This document shows, piece by piece, positions 16,469-27,758 of a DNA stretch of 64,000 nt. Under the pieces are notes generated by a model. That model made no database searches. It was not told where the DNA came from and saw nothing but the letters and a program-made list of their open reading frames with translations. Source of the stretch: G965276765 sp965276765 (lineage in GTDB: Bacteria > Actinomycetota > Acidimicrobiia > Acidimicrobiales > Palsa-688); NCBI GenBank assembly GCA_965276765.1, contig OZ255627.1:1550001-1614000 (forward strand). The letters are read 5' to 3'. Numbering within the stretch: the first letter of the stretch is position 1; each line of letters opens with the position of its first letter. A program made the position numbers and the translations under genes.

Positions 16469-17461
16469 ATGTCGAGTCCGACAGGATCCAACAGCATAAG
16501 TCGGCGCAAGTTGCTTGCACTCGGGGGAGGCACCATCGCCGGGGGTGTCCTGGCGAGCGGAGGTTCGGGCCTGCTCGGAGGCGTCGCCGACGCCGCCACC
16601 GACCACTCGCCCGCCGGTGCTGCCGCTGCTCCGGCTACGGGACCTCGCCTCCCGATCAAGGAGATAGAGGCGATCATCAGGGCCAAGGGAACCTACGCCG
16701 ACGGTGTGCTGAACATCGAGATCGATCGCGACGACCTGCCCAACATCAAGAAAGACGGCGTGCCGATCAAACCGTCATTCGAGATCAACGGCAACCTCTG
16801 CTTCCAGTCGCTACCGGACGGGTCGGCCATGCTCAACGGCGATCTCGGGTTTCGACCCGAGGAGCTCAACCCCGCCATCGACCAGATGGTCCATCACGGC
16901 CTGCAGTGGCAGGCTTTTCACCAGCACCTCTTCGGCTTGGAGCCGATGGTGTACTTCCAGCACTTCCGAGGGAGAGGGACGCCCAAGGCGCTCGCCAAGG
17001 CGTGCGCCGCCGTCCTCGCCGTGACCTCCACTCCGCTTCCCCAGGCGCCCGCGTCCAACCCAAAGACGCGCCTCGATGTCAAACGCCTCTCTCGCATCAT
17101 CGGAACAAAGGGCACCGTAAGCTCGGACGGTGTAGTCGGATTCTCGCTGCCACCGACGGTGCCGATCATCCTCGGCGGTGTGCGGATCAACCCGTACCTC
17201 AATGTGTACACGTCGGTCGACTTCCAGCCCCTGGATCACCGCACCGTCGTGGTACCCGACTTCGGCGTGACGGCCGCACAGGCCGATCGTCTGGCGCGAG
17301 TGATGCAAGGCCAGGGCTGGGAGATCAACTGTCTCTACAATCAGGAAACCGACGAGGATCCGCAGCTGTACTTCTCGCACAACTACAAGGTCGGTGACGC
17401 CTATGCCCTGGCGGCCGAGGTGCGACGGGGCCTCGACGTCACCGTCGCCAAGCCAACCTGA
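16469..17461 (+). CDS. Tat-exported DUF1259 (LppY/LpqO-like) protein
   Basis: A 330-residue exported protein with two DUF1259 repeats. The start at ATG 16469 has GGAAGG upstream. A Tat signal is plain: SRRKLLALGGGTIAGGVLAS followed by an Ala-rich cleavage region. The first repeat (IKEIEAIIRAKGTYADGVLN) and the second (RLSRIIGTKGTVSSDGVVGF) begin alike and each goes on to a His-rich centre, e.g. HQHLFGLEPMVYFQHF and YFSHNYKVGD. Family members are secreted or lipid-anchored; their function is not known. Confidence 0.85.
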   Translation: MSSPTGSNSISRRKLLALGGGTIAGGVLASGGSGLLGGVADAATDHSPAGAAAAPATGPRLPIKEIEAIIRAKGTYADGVLNIEIDRDDLPNIKKDGVPIKPSFEINGNLCFQSLPDGSAMLNGDLGFRPEELNPAIDQMVHHGLQWQAFHQHLFGLEPMVYFQHFRGRGTPKALAKACAAVLAVTSTPLPQAPASNPKTRLDVKRLSRIIGTKGTVSSDGVVGFSLPPTVPIILGGVRINPYLNVYTSVDFQPLDHRTVVVPDFGVTAAQADRLARVMQGQGWEINCLYNQETDEDPQLYFSHNYKVGDAYALAAEVRRGLDVTVAKPT

Positions 17462-17567
17462 CAGCATCAGCGAACGGTCGGATCGGGCGGCCGGAGCTAG
17501 CCGGGAGACCGGCTGGCCCGGTTCGTCCGGCTGGTCTGGTTGGTCCGGCTGGCCTTATCGTTGCTCG

Positions 17568-18032
17568 ATGAGCCCACCCAGCGAGTTGGAGGCCGGAGAC
17601 AGGGGGAAGGACTCGGGCCGTACTAGGCCGGTCGCGTACCTCGGTGCTTCCGAGGACGAGCTGCGGGCCGTCCGCAAGCCCAAGCGCGTGCTTGCTATGG
17701 CCGACCAGCGCCAGCTGTTCCCCCACCACGGCACACTCACCGTCACGTCAGACGCCTTGAATCTGGAGGGTTGGATGACGCTCACCCCAGCCGAAGTGAC
17801 CAGCGTGGAGTTGACCTTCACCCCGCTGTACTCGCGGTGGCTGGCCGCGGGGGTTCGAGGACGGAACGCCAGCTTCGGGTTGTTCGGCAGTCTCGGCAAG
17901 CCGCTGATCCTCAGTGTCCACGCCGAGAGAGCGGCCTACCTGTTGATCGACTTTCACTGGTTCACCGGCGTCAACAAGGCCAGAGCATGGGCACCGCAGA
18001 TCGCGCGCTGGGCCGAGGACGGAGCCCCGAGA

Positions 18033-18038
<6 letters not shown>
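17568..18038 (+). CDS. Hypothetical protein with PH-like C-terminal half
   Basis: A 156-residue protein from ATG 17568. No family recognised with certainty. The second half (HGTLTVTSDALNLEGWMTL, then AEVTSVELTFTPLYSRW, then GKPLILSVHAERAAYLLIDF) alternates beta strands like bacterial PH-domain proteins. No signal peptide or membrane segment. The 3' end overlaps the convergent katG gene by 6 nt. The DNA just upstream (about 17505-17555) is a low-complexity run of GGCTGG/GGTCCGGCTGG units. Confidence 0.6.
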
Positions 18039-20266
<2,228 letters not shown>

Positions 20267-20270
<4 letters not shown>

Positions 20271-20758
20271 GATGCTCCCCTGATCTCGTGGTGTAGCTGA
20301 TGGTTTTGGCCTTTTGTCTGGCTGTCGCTGTGCTCGGCGTTGCAGGCGGGGCAAAGGCCCCAGTAGACGACCTCGGCTTCGTCGATGAGGAACCCATGAT
20401 CGTCTGCCGCCTGCAGGCAGGGGGTCAACCCCACCGCACAGTCGACGTCGACCATTTGGCCGCAGCTCCGGCAGACGAGGTGGTGGTGGTTGTCGTCGAC
20501 TCGGTCCTCGTAACACGCCGGAGAACGCGCCGGCTGGATGCGCCGGATGAGGCTCTTGTCGGTCAGCGTGCCGAGGGCGTCGTAGACGGCCTGACGCGAG
20601 ATCGAGCCGATCTCGGCCCGCACGACCCCGGTGATGTCGTCTGCCGTGCTGTGCGGCCGGCTGGACACGGCCCGGAGGACGCCCAAGCGCTGGGCCGTCA
20701 CCTGGACACCGTGCTGGCGAAGGAGGTGGGCCGGATCGAGAGGGTCGTCTCCGAGCAC
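20267..20758 (-). CDS. furA: Fur-family peroxide/iron regulator upstream of katG
   Basis: A 163-residue Fur-family repressor. N-terminal winged helix (GVQVTAQRLGVLRAVSSRPH, then GSISRQAVYDALGTLTDKSL), then the metal-binding HHHLVCRSCG with CxxC and a second CxxC in LCPACNAEH, so a structural zinc site is complete. The order furA-katG with a 4-nt overlap fits FurA/PerR-type control of katG by oxidation of the bound metal. The GTG start at 20758 lies 7 nt from a good -10 box, so the message is probably leaderless. Confidence 0.95.
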
Positions 20759-20764
20759 GATGAG

Positions 20765-20793
20765 ACTATGACCCCAGTTCTGGACTGTGTCAA
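20765..20793 (-). promoter_or_regulatory. furA promoter with internal inverted repeat
   Basis: On the minus strand TTGACA (20788-20793), a 17-nt spacer and CATAGT (20765-20770). The spacer contains CCAGAACTGG, an inverted repeat that could be part of the FurA operator. The start site predicted 6-7 nt after the -10 falls on or next to the furA GTG. Confidence 0.7.
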
Positions 20794-20816
20794 CAATCCT
20801 TTATCGCGCTCCGATC

Positions 20817-21758
20817 TCAGCTCGGTCGCGGGCTGTAAGCCGACCCGTCAACCACGCCCAGGGCGCGGAGCCGTTCCTCGAGCTTGGCCGCCTGGTGCTC
20901 TCCCAGCGGGGCGCGCGGTGCTACCAGCCACGGCCGGCAGGAGCCGTTGGCGGCGACGGCAGCCTTCCAGCCGGCCGGGAACGTTCCCGTCCGGCAGGCG
21001 GCTACCACCTGGCGGAGCCGCCGCTCGAGCTTGCCAGCCTCGGCCAGGTCTCCGCGGGCCCAGGCCCGGTGGATGCCCACCGAAAGGTGGGGGACCAGAT
21101 TCGCACTGGCGACGATCGCACCTCGCGCTCCCGCCGCAAGGCTGGCGAGCAGCATGGTGTCGGTGCCGGTCATGATCGAGAACTGCTCCGACCCCACCCC
21201 GGCTCCGTCCAGGACGTCCACCACCTGCAGCAGGTACTCCATGTCACGGCTGGAGTCCTTCACGCCCACGACCCGAGGATCACTGGCGAGGGCACCCAGC
21301 ACTGGGGGCGCCAGGGGATTCTTGGTAAACGACGGGATGTTGTAGAGCACCATCGGCAGTGATGCCTGGTCGACCAACGCCTCGAAGAACCCCTGGATGT
21401 CGGGCGAGTCGAGCCGGAAGTAGTGGGGCGGCGCCACCAAGGCGCCTGCGGCCCGGTGCTCGGCATAGGCGGCGAGGTCGTCGGCGGCCTCGTCGAGGGT
21501 GTCGCGGAACACACCAGGGATGACCGGCGTGCCGGGCGGTACCGCCGCGACCACGGTATCTACCACCGTCAGGCGATCTGCCAACGACAGGCTGGCGCCC
21601 TCGCCGGTGGTCCCAACCGGTGAGAAGCCGGCCACCCCGGCCGTCACCAGGGATCTCACCAGCGAGGTCAGCGCATCAAGGTCGACCACACCCTCGTCGG
21701 TCACCGGGGTGACGAGAGCGACCATCACCCCTTCGAGCGAATCTGCGCCCAGCGTCAT
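20817..21758 (-). CDS. DapA-family lyase (2-keto-3-deoxy-sugar acid dehydratase or aldolase)
   Basis: A 313-residue (beta/alpha)8 class-I lyase of the dihydrodipicolinate synthase superfamily. Seen: FSPVGTTGEGASLSL (keto-acid carboxylate binding), MVLYNIPSFT (catalytic Tyr) and VVGVKDSSRD with the Schiff-base Lys. True DapA is improbable here: the neighbours are sugar-acid enzymes, so 2-keto-3-deoxy-aldonate aldolase or dehydratase is more likely (inference from context). Start at ATG 21758 after GGAGG, overlapping the stop of the upstream dehydratase. Last gene of the minus-strand operon. Confidence 0.88.
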   Translation of the reverse strand: MTLGADSLEGVMVALVTPVTDEGVVDLDALTSLVRSLVTAGVAGFSPVGTTGEGASLSLADRLTVVDTVVAAVPPGTPVIPGVFRDTLDEAADDLAAYAEHRAAGALVAPPHYFRLDSPDIQGFFEALVDQASLPMVLYNIPSFTKNPLAPPVLGALASDPRVVGVKDSSRDMEYLLQVVDVLDGAGVGSEQFSIMTGTDTMLLASLAAGARGAIVASANLVPHLSVGIHRAWARGDLAEAGKLERRLRQVVAACRTGTFPAGWKAAVAANGSCRPWLVAPRAPLGEHQAAKLEERLRALGVVDGSAYSPRPS

Positions 21759-22942
21759 CCGAACCTCCACTTCTCGACCGCGGCCAATTCCGCGCCGAGC
21801 CCGCTGCCCTCGGGCACAGTCACCTCGCCCTCGGTCACGAGCGGCGGATCAACCAGCAGGTCGTCGCGCACCGGGTTGGGTCGGATATCCAACTCGATCC
21901 GGCGCACCGCCGGGCAACACGCCGCGACCTGCAGCGTGGCCGCGTAAGCCAGGGCGCCACCGTACAGGTGCGGCTCCACACGCTTGCCGGCGGCCTCCGC
22001 CTCACGGCACAGCCACAGCAGCTCGGTGATGCCGCCCTGCTTGGACACGTCGGGCTGGAGGACGGCCACGTCCGGAGAAGCCAGCAGCTCCGACCACGCG
22101 CGCCGACCGTAGACGTTTTCGCCGACAGCAACGGGCAGGCCGGTCGCCTCATGAAATGCGATCCAGTCGTCGACACCACCGTCCGCAACGGGCTCCTCCA
22201 CCCACGTCACGTTGGCCGCGGCGAGCGCATCGGACATGGACAGTGCCTCGTCAAGGGTCCAAGCCTGGTTGGCATCCACCAGCAGCTCGCCTTCCTCCCC
22301 CAGCGCACGGCGAGCGCTGACCAAGTTGGCACGGTCGGTCTCGGCACCGAACCCGAGTCGAAGCTTCACGGCCGCAAACCCCGCTTCCCGGCACCGCCGA
22401 GTCTGGCCGGCTACGTCCTCGGGGCCGATACCGCTGGCGTAGGCCGCCACCCGGTGGCGTCGCTGGCCGCCGACGAGCTCGCACACCGCCAGCCCTCGGA
22501 GGCGCCCGGCCAGGTCCCATAGGGCTTGATCGGCTCCACTGAGAGCTTGAAAAACGGGCCCCGGTGCCCCCCACTGGCGCCCCAGCGGCCACAGGCATCG
22601 AATGATCGTGTGGTGCACCGCGGCGATGGACACCGCCGGATCAGCCAGATCGAGCTCGGCGCCCATCAGCAGGGGGCGGACACCGTTGGCAACGGTGGCC
22701 TCCCGCTCGGCCAAAACCCAGCCCGGATGGTTTGCCCATGTCTCGCCGAACCCGGCACACCCATCAGAGCTGACCACCTCCACCACCGCCATCACCCGCC
22801 GGCCCAGGGCACCGAACGCCATGCGAACCGGCACATCAATCGGTCGCTCCACCGCCCACAGGCGGACATCCGTCAATCGGGCTCGTGCCGACTCGGGGAT
22901 GAGCGCGCCCGAGCTCGGCTCGGGTCCGGCTTCCCTTGTCAC
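21755..22942 (-). CDS. Enolase-superfamily sugar-acid dehydratase (mandelate racemase/MLE type)
   Basis: About 395 residues from GTG 22942, 13 nt after the IlvD-type gene. N-terminal capping domain ends near GADQALWDLAGRLRG; the barrel shows KLRLGF (Lys at the end of strand 2), the metal ligands in LLVDANQAW, WVEEPVAD and AVGENVYG, then LQPDVSKQGG and EPHLYGGALAYAATLQ with a His in the strand-7 region. This active-site set fits acid-sugar dehydratases or racemases of the MR subgroup. Longer upstream readings would overlap the preceding gene and are rejected. Substrate unknown. Confidence 0.88.
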   Translation of the reverse strand: MTREAGPEPSSGALIPESARARLTDVRLWAVERPIDVPVRMAFGALGRRVMAVVEVVSSDGCAGFGETWANHPGWVLAEREATVANGVRPLLMGAELDLADPAVSIAAVHHTIIRCLWPLGRQWGAPGPVFQALSGADQALWDLAGRLRGLAVCELVGGQRRHRVAAYASGIGPEDVAGQTRRCREAGFAAVKLRLGFGAETDRANLVSARRALGEEGELLVDANQAWTLDEALSMSDALAAANVTWVEEPVADGGVDDWIAFHEATGLPVAVGENVYGRRAWSELLASPDVAVLQPDVSKQGGITELLWLCREAEAAGKRVEPHLYGGALAYAATLQVAACCPAVRRIELDIRPNPVRDDLLVDPPLVTEGEVTVPEGSGLGAELAAVEKWRFG

Positions 22943-22955
22943 GATGACGTCCCGC

Positions 22956-24695
22956 TCACGTCGGCTGTCGCCCCACGGCGTGGCCGCGCCCGCCAACCAG
23001 GAAGTCGAAGTCGGCCCCGAGGTGGGCCTGCTGGACGTGGTCTCGGTAAAGCCGCACGTAGCCACCGCCGTCGGCGTGTGCTGCGGGCCGCCAGGCGGCG
23101 CGCCGGCGGGCCAGTTCCTCCTCTCCGACATCCATGTCGAGGCGCCGGGCGGCGACGTCGAGTACCACCGCGTCACCCGTGCGCAGGAGCGCCAGCGGGC
23201 CGCCGAGATCGGACTCGGGCGAGACGTGCAGCACGACCGTCCCATAGGACGTGCCGCTCATCCGCGCGTCTGAGATGCGCACCATGTCCCTTACCCCCGC
23301 GGCGAGGAGGCTCCGAGGAAGGGCGAGGTTGCCGATCTCGGGCATGCCCGGGTAGCCGCGGGGACCGGCGCCTCGCACCACCAGCACGTCGTTCGCGGTG
23401 ACGTCAAGGCCCAGGTCGTCGGCGGCGTCGTTGTACTCCTCGATGCTGTCCCACACCAGCGCCCGGCCGCGATGTTGGCACAGCTCCGGCGTGGCGGCAG
23501 ACAGCTTGAGCACGGCGCCGTCGGGGCAGAGGTTGCCGCGGAGCACGACGGTGCCGCGGCCCGCCGGCAGCAGAGGTTCGGCGCGTGTGCGGATCACTTC
23601 CCGATCCCAGCAGACGGCGGCCGAGACGCTGTCGGCCAGCGGCTTGCCGGTGACGGTCAGGGCGTCGAGGTGCAGCAAGTCGGTGATCTCGGCCAGGACG
23701 GCGGGCAGGCCGCCGGCGGCGTCCAGGTCGTCCATCAAGAAGCGCCCGGTCGGCTTACAGTCGACGAGGTTAGGGACGTCCGCGCCGAGACGGTCGAAGT
23801 CCTCCAAGGTGAGCTCCACGCCGGCCCGCCCGGCCATTGCCAGCAGGTGGACGACGGCGTTGGTCGACCCGCCGAGGGCGGCGTTGACTCGCACAGCGTT
23901 CTCGAAGGCGGCTCGCGTCAGGATTGCCGACGGCGGGAGACCCTCCCGCACGAGCGCCACGGCCCGGCGTCCCGCCTCGTGGGCGAACACCTTGCGGCGG
24001 GCATCGACGGCCGGGACCACGGCGGAGCCCGGGAGTTGCAGCCCCATGGCCTCGGTGAGGCAGGCCATGGTCGAGGCCGTGCCCATGGTGGTGCAGTGCC
24101 CGTTGCTGCGGGACACGCAGGCCTCGGCGGCGACCAGGTCCTCGGGTGCCATCAGGCCGGCCCTGACGTCCTCGGAGAAGCGCCACAGGTCGGTTCCGGA
24201 GCCGACCGTCCGGCCCCGAAACCTCCCGTTGATCATCGGCCCGCCGGTCACGAGGATGGCCGGCAGGTCCACGCTTGTCGCCCCCATGACGAGAGCCGGT
24301 GTGGTCTTGTCGCACCCAGCGAGCAAGACGACGCCGTCGAGGGGGTTGGCCCGCAGGGTCTCTTCGAGCTCCATCGCCGCCAGGTTGCGATACAGCATGG
24401 CGGTGGGCCGCATCAGGGTCTCTCCGAGCCCCATCACGGGGAACTCGAAGGGGACGCCGCCGGCTTCCCACACGCCGGCCTTGACGTGGGCCGCCAGGTC
24501 GTGAAGATGCACGTTGCACGGGGTCAGCTCCGACCACGACGCCGCGATCCCGATCACCGGGCGGCCGTCGAAGCAGTCGTCGGGAAGGCCCTCGGACTTG
24601 GTGTGGGAGCGGTGGTAAAAGCCAAGCTTCCCTGTGGCGGCGAACCACGCCGCACTGCGGAGCGCGGGCTCGGCGGCGGGTTCTCCTCGGCTCAC
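22956..24695 (-). CDS. IlvD/Edd-family sugar-acid dehydratase
   Basis: A 579-residue Fe-S dehydratase. The three cluster cysteines are visible in TPCNVHLHDL, LLAGCDKTTPALVMGA and NGHCTTMGTASTM; the C-terminal domain has MPEIGNLALPRSL and ISDARMSGTSYG. It is closer to the aldonate dehydratases (arabinonate, xylonate, gluconate) than to dihydroxyacid dehydratase of valine synthesis, judging by neighbours and by the CTTMGTAST signature. GTG start at 24695 overlaps the aldehyde dehydrogenase stop; a longer frame upstream is antisense noise. It would convert an aldonate into its 2-keto-3-deoxy acid. Confidence 0.92.
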   Translation of the reverse strand: MSRGEPAAEPALRSAAWFAATGKLGFYHRSHTKSEGLPDDCFDGRPVIGIAASWSELTPCNVHLHDLAAHVKAGVWEAGGVPFEFPVMGLGETLMRPTAMLYRNLAAMELEETLRANPLDGVVLLAGCDKTTPALVMGATSVDLPAILVTGGPMINGRFRGRTVGSGTDLWRFSEDVRAGLMAPEDLVAAEACVSRSNGHCTTMGTASTMACLTEAMGLQLPGSAVVPAVDARRKVFAHEAGRRAVALVREGLPPSAILTRAAFENAVRVNAALGGSTNAVVHLLAMAGRAGVELTLEDFDRLGADVPNLVDCKPTGRFLMDDLDAAGGLPAVLAEITDLLHLDALTVTGKPLADSVSAAVCWDREVIRTRAEPLLPAGRGTVVLRGNLCPDGAVLKLSAATPELCQHRGRALVWDSIEEYNDAADDLGLDVTANDVLVVRGAGPRGYPGMPEIGNLALPRSLLAAGVRDMVRISDARMSGTSYGTVVLHVSPESDLGGPLALLRTGDAVVLDVAARRLDMDVGEEELARRRAAWRPAAHADGGGYVRLYRDHVQQAHLGADFDFLVGGRGHAVGRQPT

Positions 24696-26158
24696 TCGTC
24701 CACCGAGACGTACCGCGTGACGCTGAACTCCTCGAGTCCCTGGTGGCCTCCTTCGCGGCCGATGCCGCTCTGCTTGACGCCCCCCATCGGCGCAAACGCT
24801 GCTGCGGGCAGCGGGTGGTTGATGCCGAGGATCCCGACGTCGAGACGTTCCCCCAGGCGCCACTGCCGGGAGGCGTCCCGGGTGTAGGCGTAGCCGGCGA
24901 GGCCCATCTCGGTGGCGTTGGCGACGCCGACCGCTTCGTCCTCGGTGTCGAAGGCGAAGATCCCGGCCACGGGCCCGAAAACCTCCGTTGCCGCTAGCCC
25001 GCACGCTGGCGGCACGTCGACGAGGAATCCGGGCTGCTGGTAGCAGGAGCCGGGCGGGAGCTTCGACTTCGGCCCGAGCCACGCCGCGCCGCCGTCGATG
25101 GCCTCTGACACGAGCGCCTCCACGGCGTCGCAGCGCTCCTTGTCGATGAGCGGGCCGAGGTCGGGGACCGGGTCGTCCAGCGGGTTACCGGTGCGCAGCC
25201 GCGACGTGGCCGCGGCCAGCCGCTCGGTGAAGGGGCCAAGCACCGACCGCTCGACGAGGACGCGGTTGGCCCCGATGCAGGACTGGCCGTTGTTGCGGAA
25301 CTTGGCGACGAGGAGGCCGTCGACGGCGGCGTCGAGGTCGGCGTCGGCGAAGACCAAGAAGGGGGCATCGCCGCCGAGCTCGAAGGCGCAGCGGACGATC
25401 CGCCCGGCCGCCTGCGTCATGAGGCGCGACCCGACCGCCGTCGACCCGGTGAAGGACACGACCCGGACGGCTCGGTGACCGAGCACGGCGGCCGACTGCT
25501 CGGCGGCCGGACCGTTCACCACGTTGGCGACACCGGCGGGGAGGCCGGAGTCCTCGAGGGCCCGGAAGACCTCGAGGACGGCGAGCGGCGCCTTCTCCGA
25601 TGCCCGCGCCACGACCGTGCACCCGGCGCCGAGGGCCGGCGCCAGCTTGCGCGCCTGGATGGAAACCGGGAAGTTCCATGGGGTGAGGCAGAAGGCGACA
25701 CCGGCCGGCCGCCTCAGGGTGTACTGGTGGCGTCTCGTGTCCTCGGGGGTGAGCACGAGGCCGCCCGGCCGGCGGATCTCCTCCGCGAACCACCGAAAGT
25801 ACTCGGCCGCGAAGCGGACCTCGCCGACGGCCTCGGGGAGCCGCTTGCCCGTCTCGGCGGCGAGGATCCGGCCGATGGCTCCGGCCCGGTCGGTGAGCCG
25901 CGCCGCTGTAGCGGCCAGGACGTCGCTTCGGACTCGGGCGGGGCGAGCCGCCCAGTCGGGGAAGGCTCGCTCGGCGGCGTCGGCGGCCTCGACCGCCTCC
26001 GCCGCGCCGCCGTAGCTGATGCGCCCCAGTGCCCGCCCCGTCGCCGGCTCGAGGACGTCGATGGTGTGATGGGCCTCCTCGACCCAGTCCCCGGCGATCC
26101 ACGAGGGGACCGGGCGGCCGGCGGCGAGGAGGTCTTCAGTGGCAAGCACGGGGCTCAC
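24692..26158 (-). CDS. NAD(P)-dependent aldehyde dehydrogenase
   Basis: A 488-residue ALDH of the succinate-semialdehyde/alpha-ketoglutarate-semialdehyde type. The catalytic Glu is in FELGGDAPFLVFADADLD, the Cys in NNGQSCIGANRVLV, the cofactor site in FTGSTAVGSRLM, and the N-terminal PWNFPVSIQARKLAPALGAG is standard. GTG start at 26158 in a GTGA overlap with the upstream UxaA-type gene. In this operon the most natural role is oxidation of 2-oxoglutarate semialdehyde to 2-oxoglutarate, closing a Weimberg-type route (inference). Confidence 0.92.
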   Translation of the reverse strand: MSPVLATEDLLAAGRPVPSWIAGDWVEEAHHTIDVLEPATGRALGRISYGGAAEAVEAADAAERAFPDWAARPARVRSDVLAATAARLTDRAGAIGRILAAETGKRLPEAVGEVRFAAEYFRWFAEEIRRPGGLVLTPEDTRRHQYTLRRPAGVAFCLTPWNFPVSIQARKLAPALGAGCTVVARASEKAPLAVLEVFRALEDSGLPAGVANVVNGPAAEQSAAVLGHRAVRVVSFTGSTAVGSRLMTQAAGRIVRCAFELGGDAPFLVFADADLDAAVDGLLVAKFRNNGQSCIGANRVLVERSVLGPFTERLAAATSRLRTGNPLDDPVPDLGPLIDKERCDAVEALVSEAIDGGAAWLGPKSKLPPGSCYQQPGFLVDVPPACGLAATEVFGPVAGIFAFDTEDEAVGVANATEMGLAGYAYTRDASRQWRLGERLDVGILGINHPLPAAAFAPMGGVKQSGIGREGGHQGLEEFSVTRYVSVDE

Positions 26159-27312
26159 GCGCTGCGGTACAGCTTGGTGATGACCAGCTCCCGATGGCCG
26201 AGCACCTCGGCGCACGTGAGTCGACCGTTGATCGTGCGATCGACGACGGAACCGAGGCGGTCGCCGGCTTCGGCCAGGTCGTACTCCTGGCGCAGCAATC
26301 CAGAGACGTCGACATCGATGTGCTCGGACATGGTCTCGGCAGTAAGCGGGTTGGCCGTCAATTTTACCACCGGCTCGACGGGGTGGCCGATGATGTTGCC
26401 CTGCCCGGTCGGGAACAGGTGGACGGTGGCACCCGCCGCTGCCATCAAGGTCACGCACTCCGCCGCCGCCGACGACGTGTCCATGAAGTTGAGCCCCGGG
26501 CGGCTGGCCGGGCAGGCCGGGGCCAGGGCGTCCACCACCGGCGACCGGCCCAATTTGGCGATGTTGCCCATGGCTTTCTCCTCGATGGTCGACAGGCCCC
26601 CTCGGATGTTGCCCTCGGTCGGCTGCGACCCGAGCATGTCCGCACCGGCCGCCTCGACGGTGTGGAGGTAGTCGTCGAAGAACGCCTGAAACCTGGCCCG
26701 CACGTCGTCGTCGACGCACCGGGCCGCGACCAAGTGCTCGCCGCCGGTCAGCTCGGTCGTCTCGCCGAAGAGCACGGTGCCGCCCTCAGCGACGTGGCGC
26801 TCGACGACCTCGCCGACGGTCGGGTTGGAGCCCAGGCCGCTGGTGGTGTCCGACTCGCCGCATTTGACCGATAAGACAATATCCGAGCGCGCCACAGGCT
26901 CACGCCGCAGCTCGCTTGCGACCTGGAGGTAGCCGGCGGCGACCCGGGCCGCCGCCGCGATCGTCTGGAGGTCGCCGTGGCGCTCGATCGAGAAACGGGC
27001 CACGGGCTTGCCGGTCTTCTCGATCCCGGTGGCGATGCGGTCGGTCCAGGCCGGCTCGATGCCGATGACGACGACGGCGGCCACGTTGGGATTGGCGCCG
27101 GTCCCGATGAGGGTCCTGAAGGTCAGCTCCAGGTCGTCGCCGAACTGCAAGCGACCATAGGCGTGGGGGAGTGGGAGGGTGCCGGGGACAAGCCGGGCCA
27201 CGCCCTCCACCGCGGCATTAGAGAGGTCGTCGACGGCCAGGATGGCGACGTGGTTGCGCACCCCGGCCCGTCCGTCCGGGCGCAGGTAGCCGGTCAGGCC
27301 GTTGCTTGCCAT
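26155..27312 (-). CDS. UxaA/GarD C-terminal catalytic subunit (altronate/galactarate-type dehydratase)
   Basis: A 385-residue protein matching the large domain of altronate and galactarate dehydratases: GYLRPDGRAGVRNHVAILAV at the start, VKCGESDTTSGLGSNPTVG, GETTELTGGEHLV, FMDTSS and LFPTGQGNIIGHPVEPVVK. In many bacteria it is fused to a small SAF domain; here that part is the separate gene upstream, overlapping by 19 nt. Likely a metal-dependent (Fe) hydro-lyase for a uronic- or aldaric-type acid. The ATG start is well placed. Confidence 0.9.
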   Translation of the reverse strand: MASNGLTGYLRPDGRAGVRNHVAILAVDDLSNAAVEGVARLVPGTLPLPHAYGRLQFGDDLELTFRTLIGTGANPNVAAVVVIGIEPAWTDRIATGIEKTGKPVARFSIERHGDLQTIAAAARVAAGYLQVASELRREPVARSDIVLSVKCGESDTTSGLGSNPTVGEVVERHVAEGGTVLFGETTELTGGEHLVAARCVDDDVRARFQAFFDDYLHTVEAAGADMLGSQPTEGNIRGGLSTIEEKAMGNIAKLGRSPVVDALAPACPASRPGLNFMDTSSAAAECVTLMAAAGATVHLFPTGQGNIIGHPVEPVVKLTANPLTAETMSEHIDVDVSGLLRQEYDLAEAGDRLGSVVDRTINGRLTCAEVLGHRELVITKLYRSA

Positions 27313-27590
27313 CTTGCACTCCTCAGATTGTGGACGTGGACGTGGACGCCCGGCGTGATGGCCGTGCGGGCCACGCCGATGCGCTCGCAGTACTCGATTA
27401 CGTCGTCGCCCTCGGCCAGGGCGACAAGGGCGACCTTGTGTCCGAGCGGGATTGCCGAGCGGACGTCGAGATCGTCACGTCGGCTTGAGTCGAGATAGGC
27501 GACGACGGCCGGTCCGGGGTCGCAATCGGCGACGGCGACGGCGACCGTGTCGCCGTCGGCGTGCGCGAGGAAACTCGCAGGGCTGGGCAT
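27294..27590 (-). CDS. UxaA/GarD small SAF-domain subunit
   Basis: A 98-residue SAF-domain protein equivalent to the N-terminus of UxaA: HADGDTVAVAVADCDPG, IPLGHKVALVALAEGDDVIEY and ERIGVARTAITPGVHVHVHN, the last close to the family consensus GxxIGxAxxxIxxGxHVHxHN. Start at ATG 27590 with GGGGGAA upstream; an earlier in-frame ATG at 27638 lies inside a palindrome that looks like an operator. Works with the following gene as a two-part dehydratase. Confidence 0.88.
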   Translation of the reverse strand: MPSPASFLAHADGDTVAVAVADCDPGPAVVAYLDSSRRDDLDVRSAIPLGHKVALVALAEGDDVIEYCERIGVARTAITPGVHVHVHNLRSARWQATA

Positions 27591-27630
27591 TGGGCGTTCC
27601 CCCGTGGGCGTAGCGGCGAACAAAGGTACT

Positions 27631-27657
27631 GTGACCATACCTCTATCCTCTGGTCAC
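27631..27657. promoter_or_regulatory. Inverted repeat upstream of uxaA-type genes, probable GntR operator
   Basis: GTGACCA (27631-27637) and TGGTCAC (27651-27657) form a perfect 7-bp inverted repeat with 13 nt between. TGGTCAC/GTGACCA half-sites suit a dimeric FadR/GntR regulator, and the gntR gene is the next one on this strand. It lies 41 nt upstream of the SAF-subunit start. Confidence 0.55.
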
Positions 27658-27734
27658 TGGCTACTCAGAAGCACGCGAAACTGAGGGTGAGCACCAGGAG
27701 GGCGGCGTGCCGCTGCCGACCCGGGGGATGCATC

Positions 27735-27750
27735 ACCGGCGATCGCCGGT
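27735..27750. repeat. 16-bp perfect palindrome
   Basis: ACCGGCGATCGCCGGT is self-complementary over all 16 bases and sits 9 nt beyond the stop of the gntR gene, upstream of the uxaA-type operon. It may act as a terminator stem for gntR or as a protein site; no T run follows. Confidence 0.6.
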
Positions 27751-27758
27751 AACGGCGC

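Noticed and set aside
20817..21758. Lysine-biosynthesis dihydrodipicolinate synthase
   Set aside because: The fold is the same, but all neighbours are sugar-acid catabolic genes and no other lysine gene is near.
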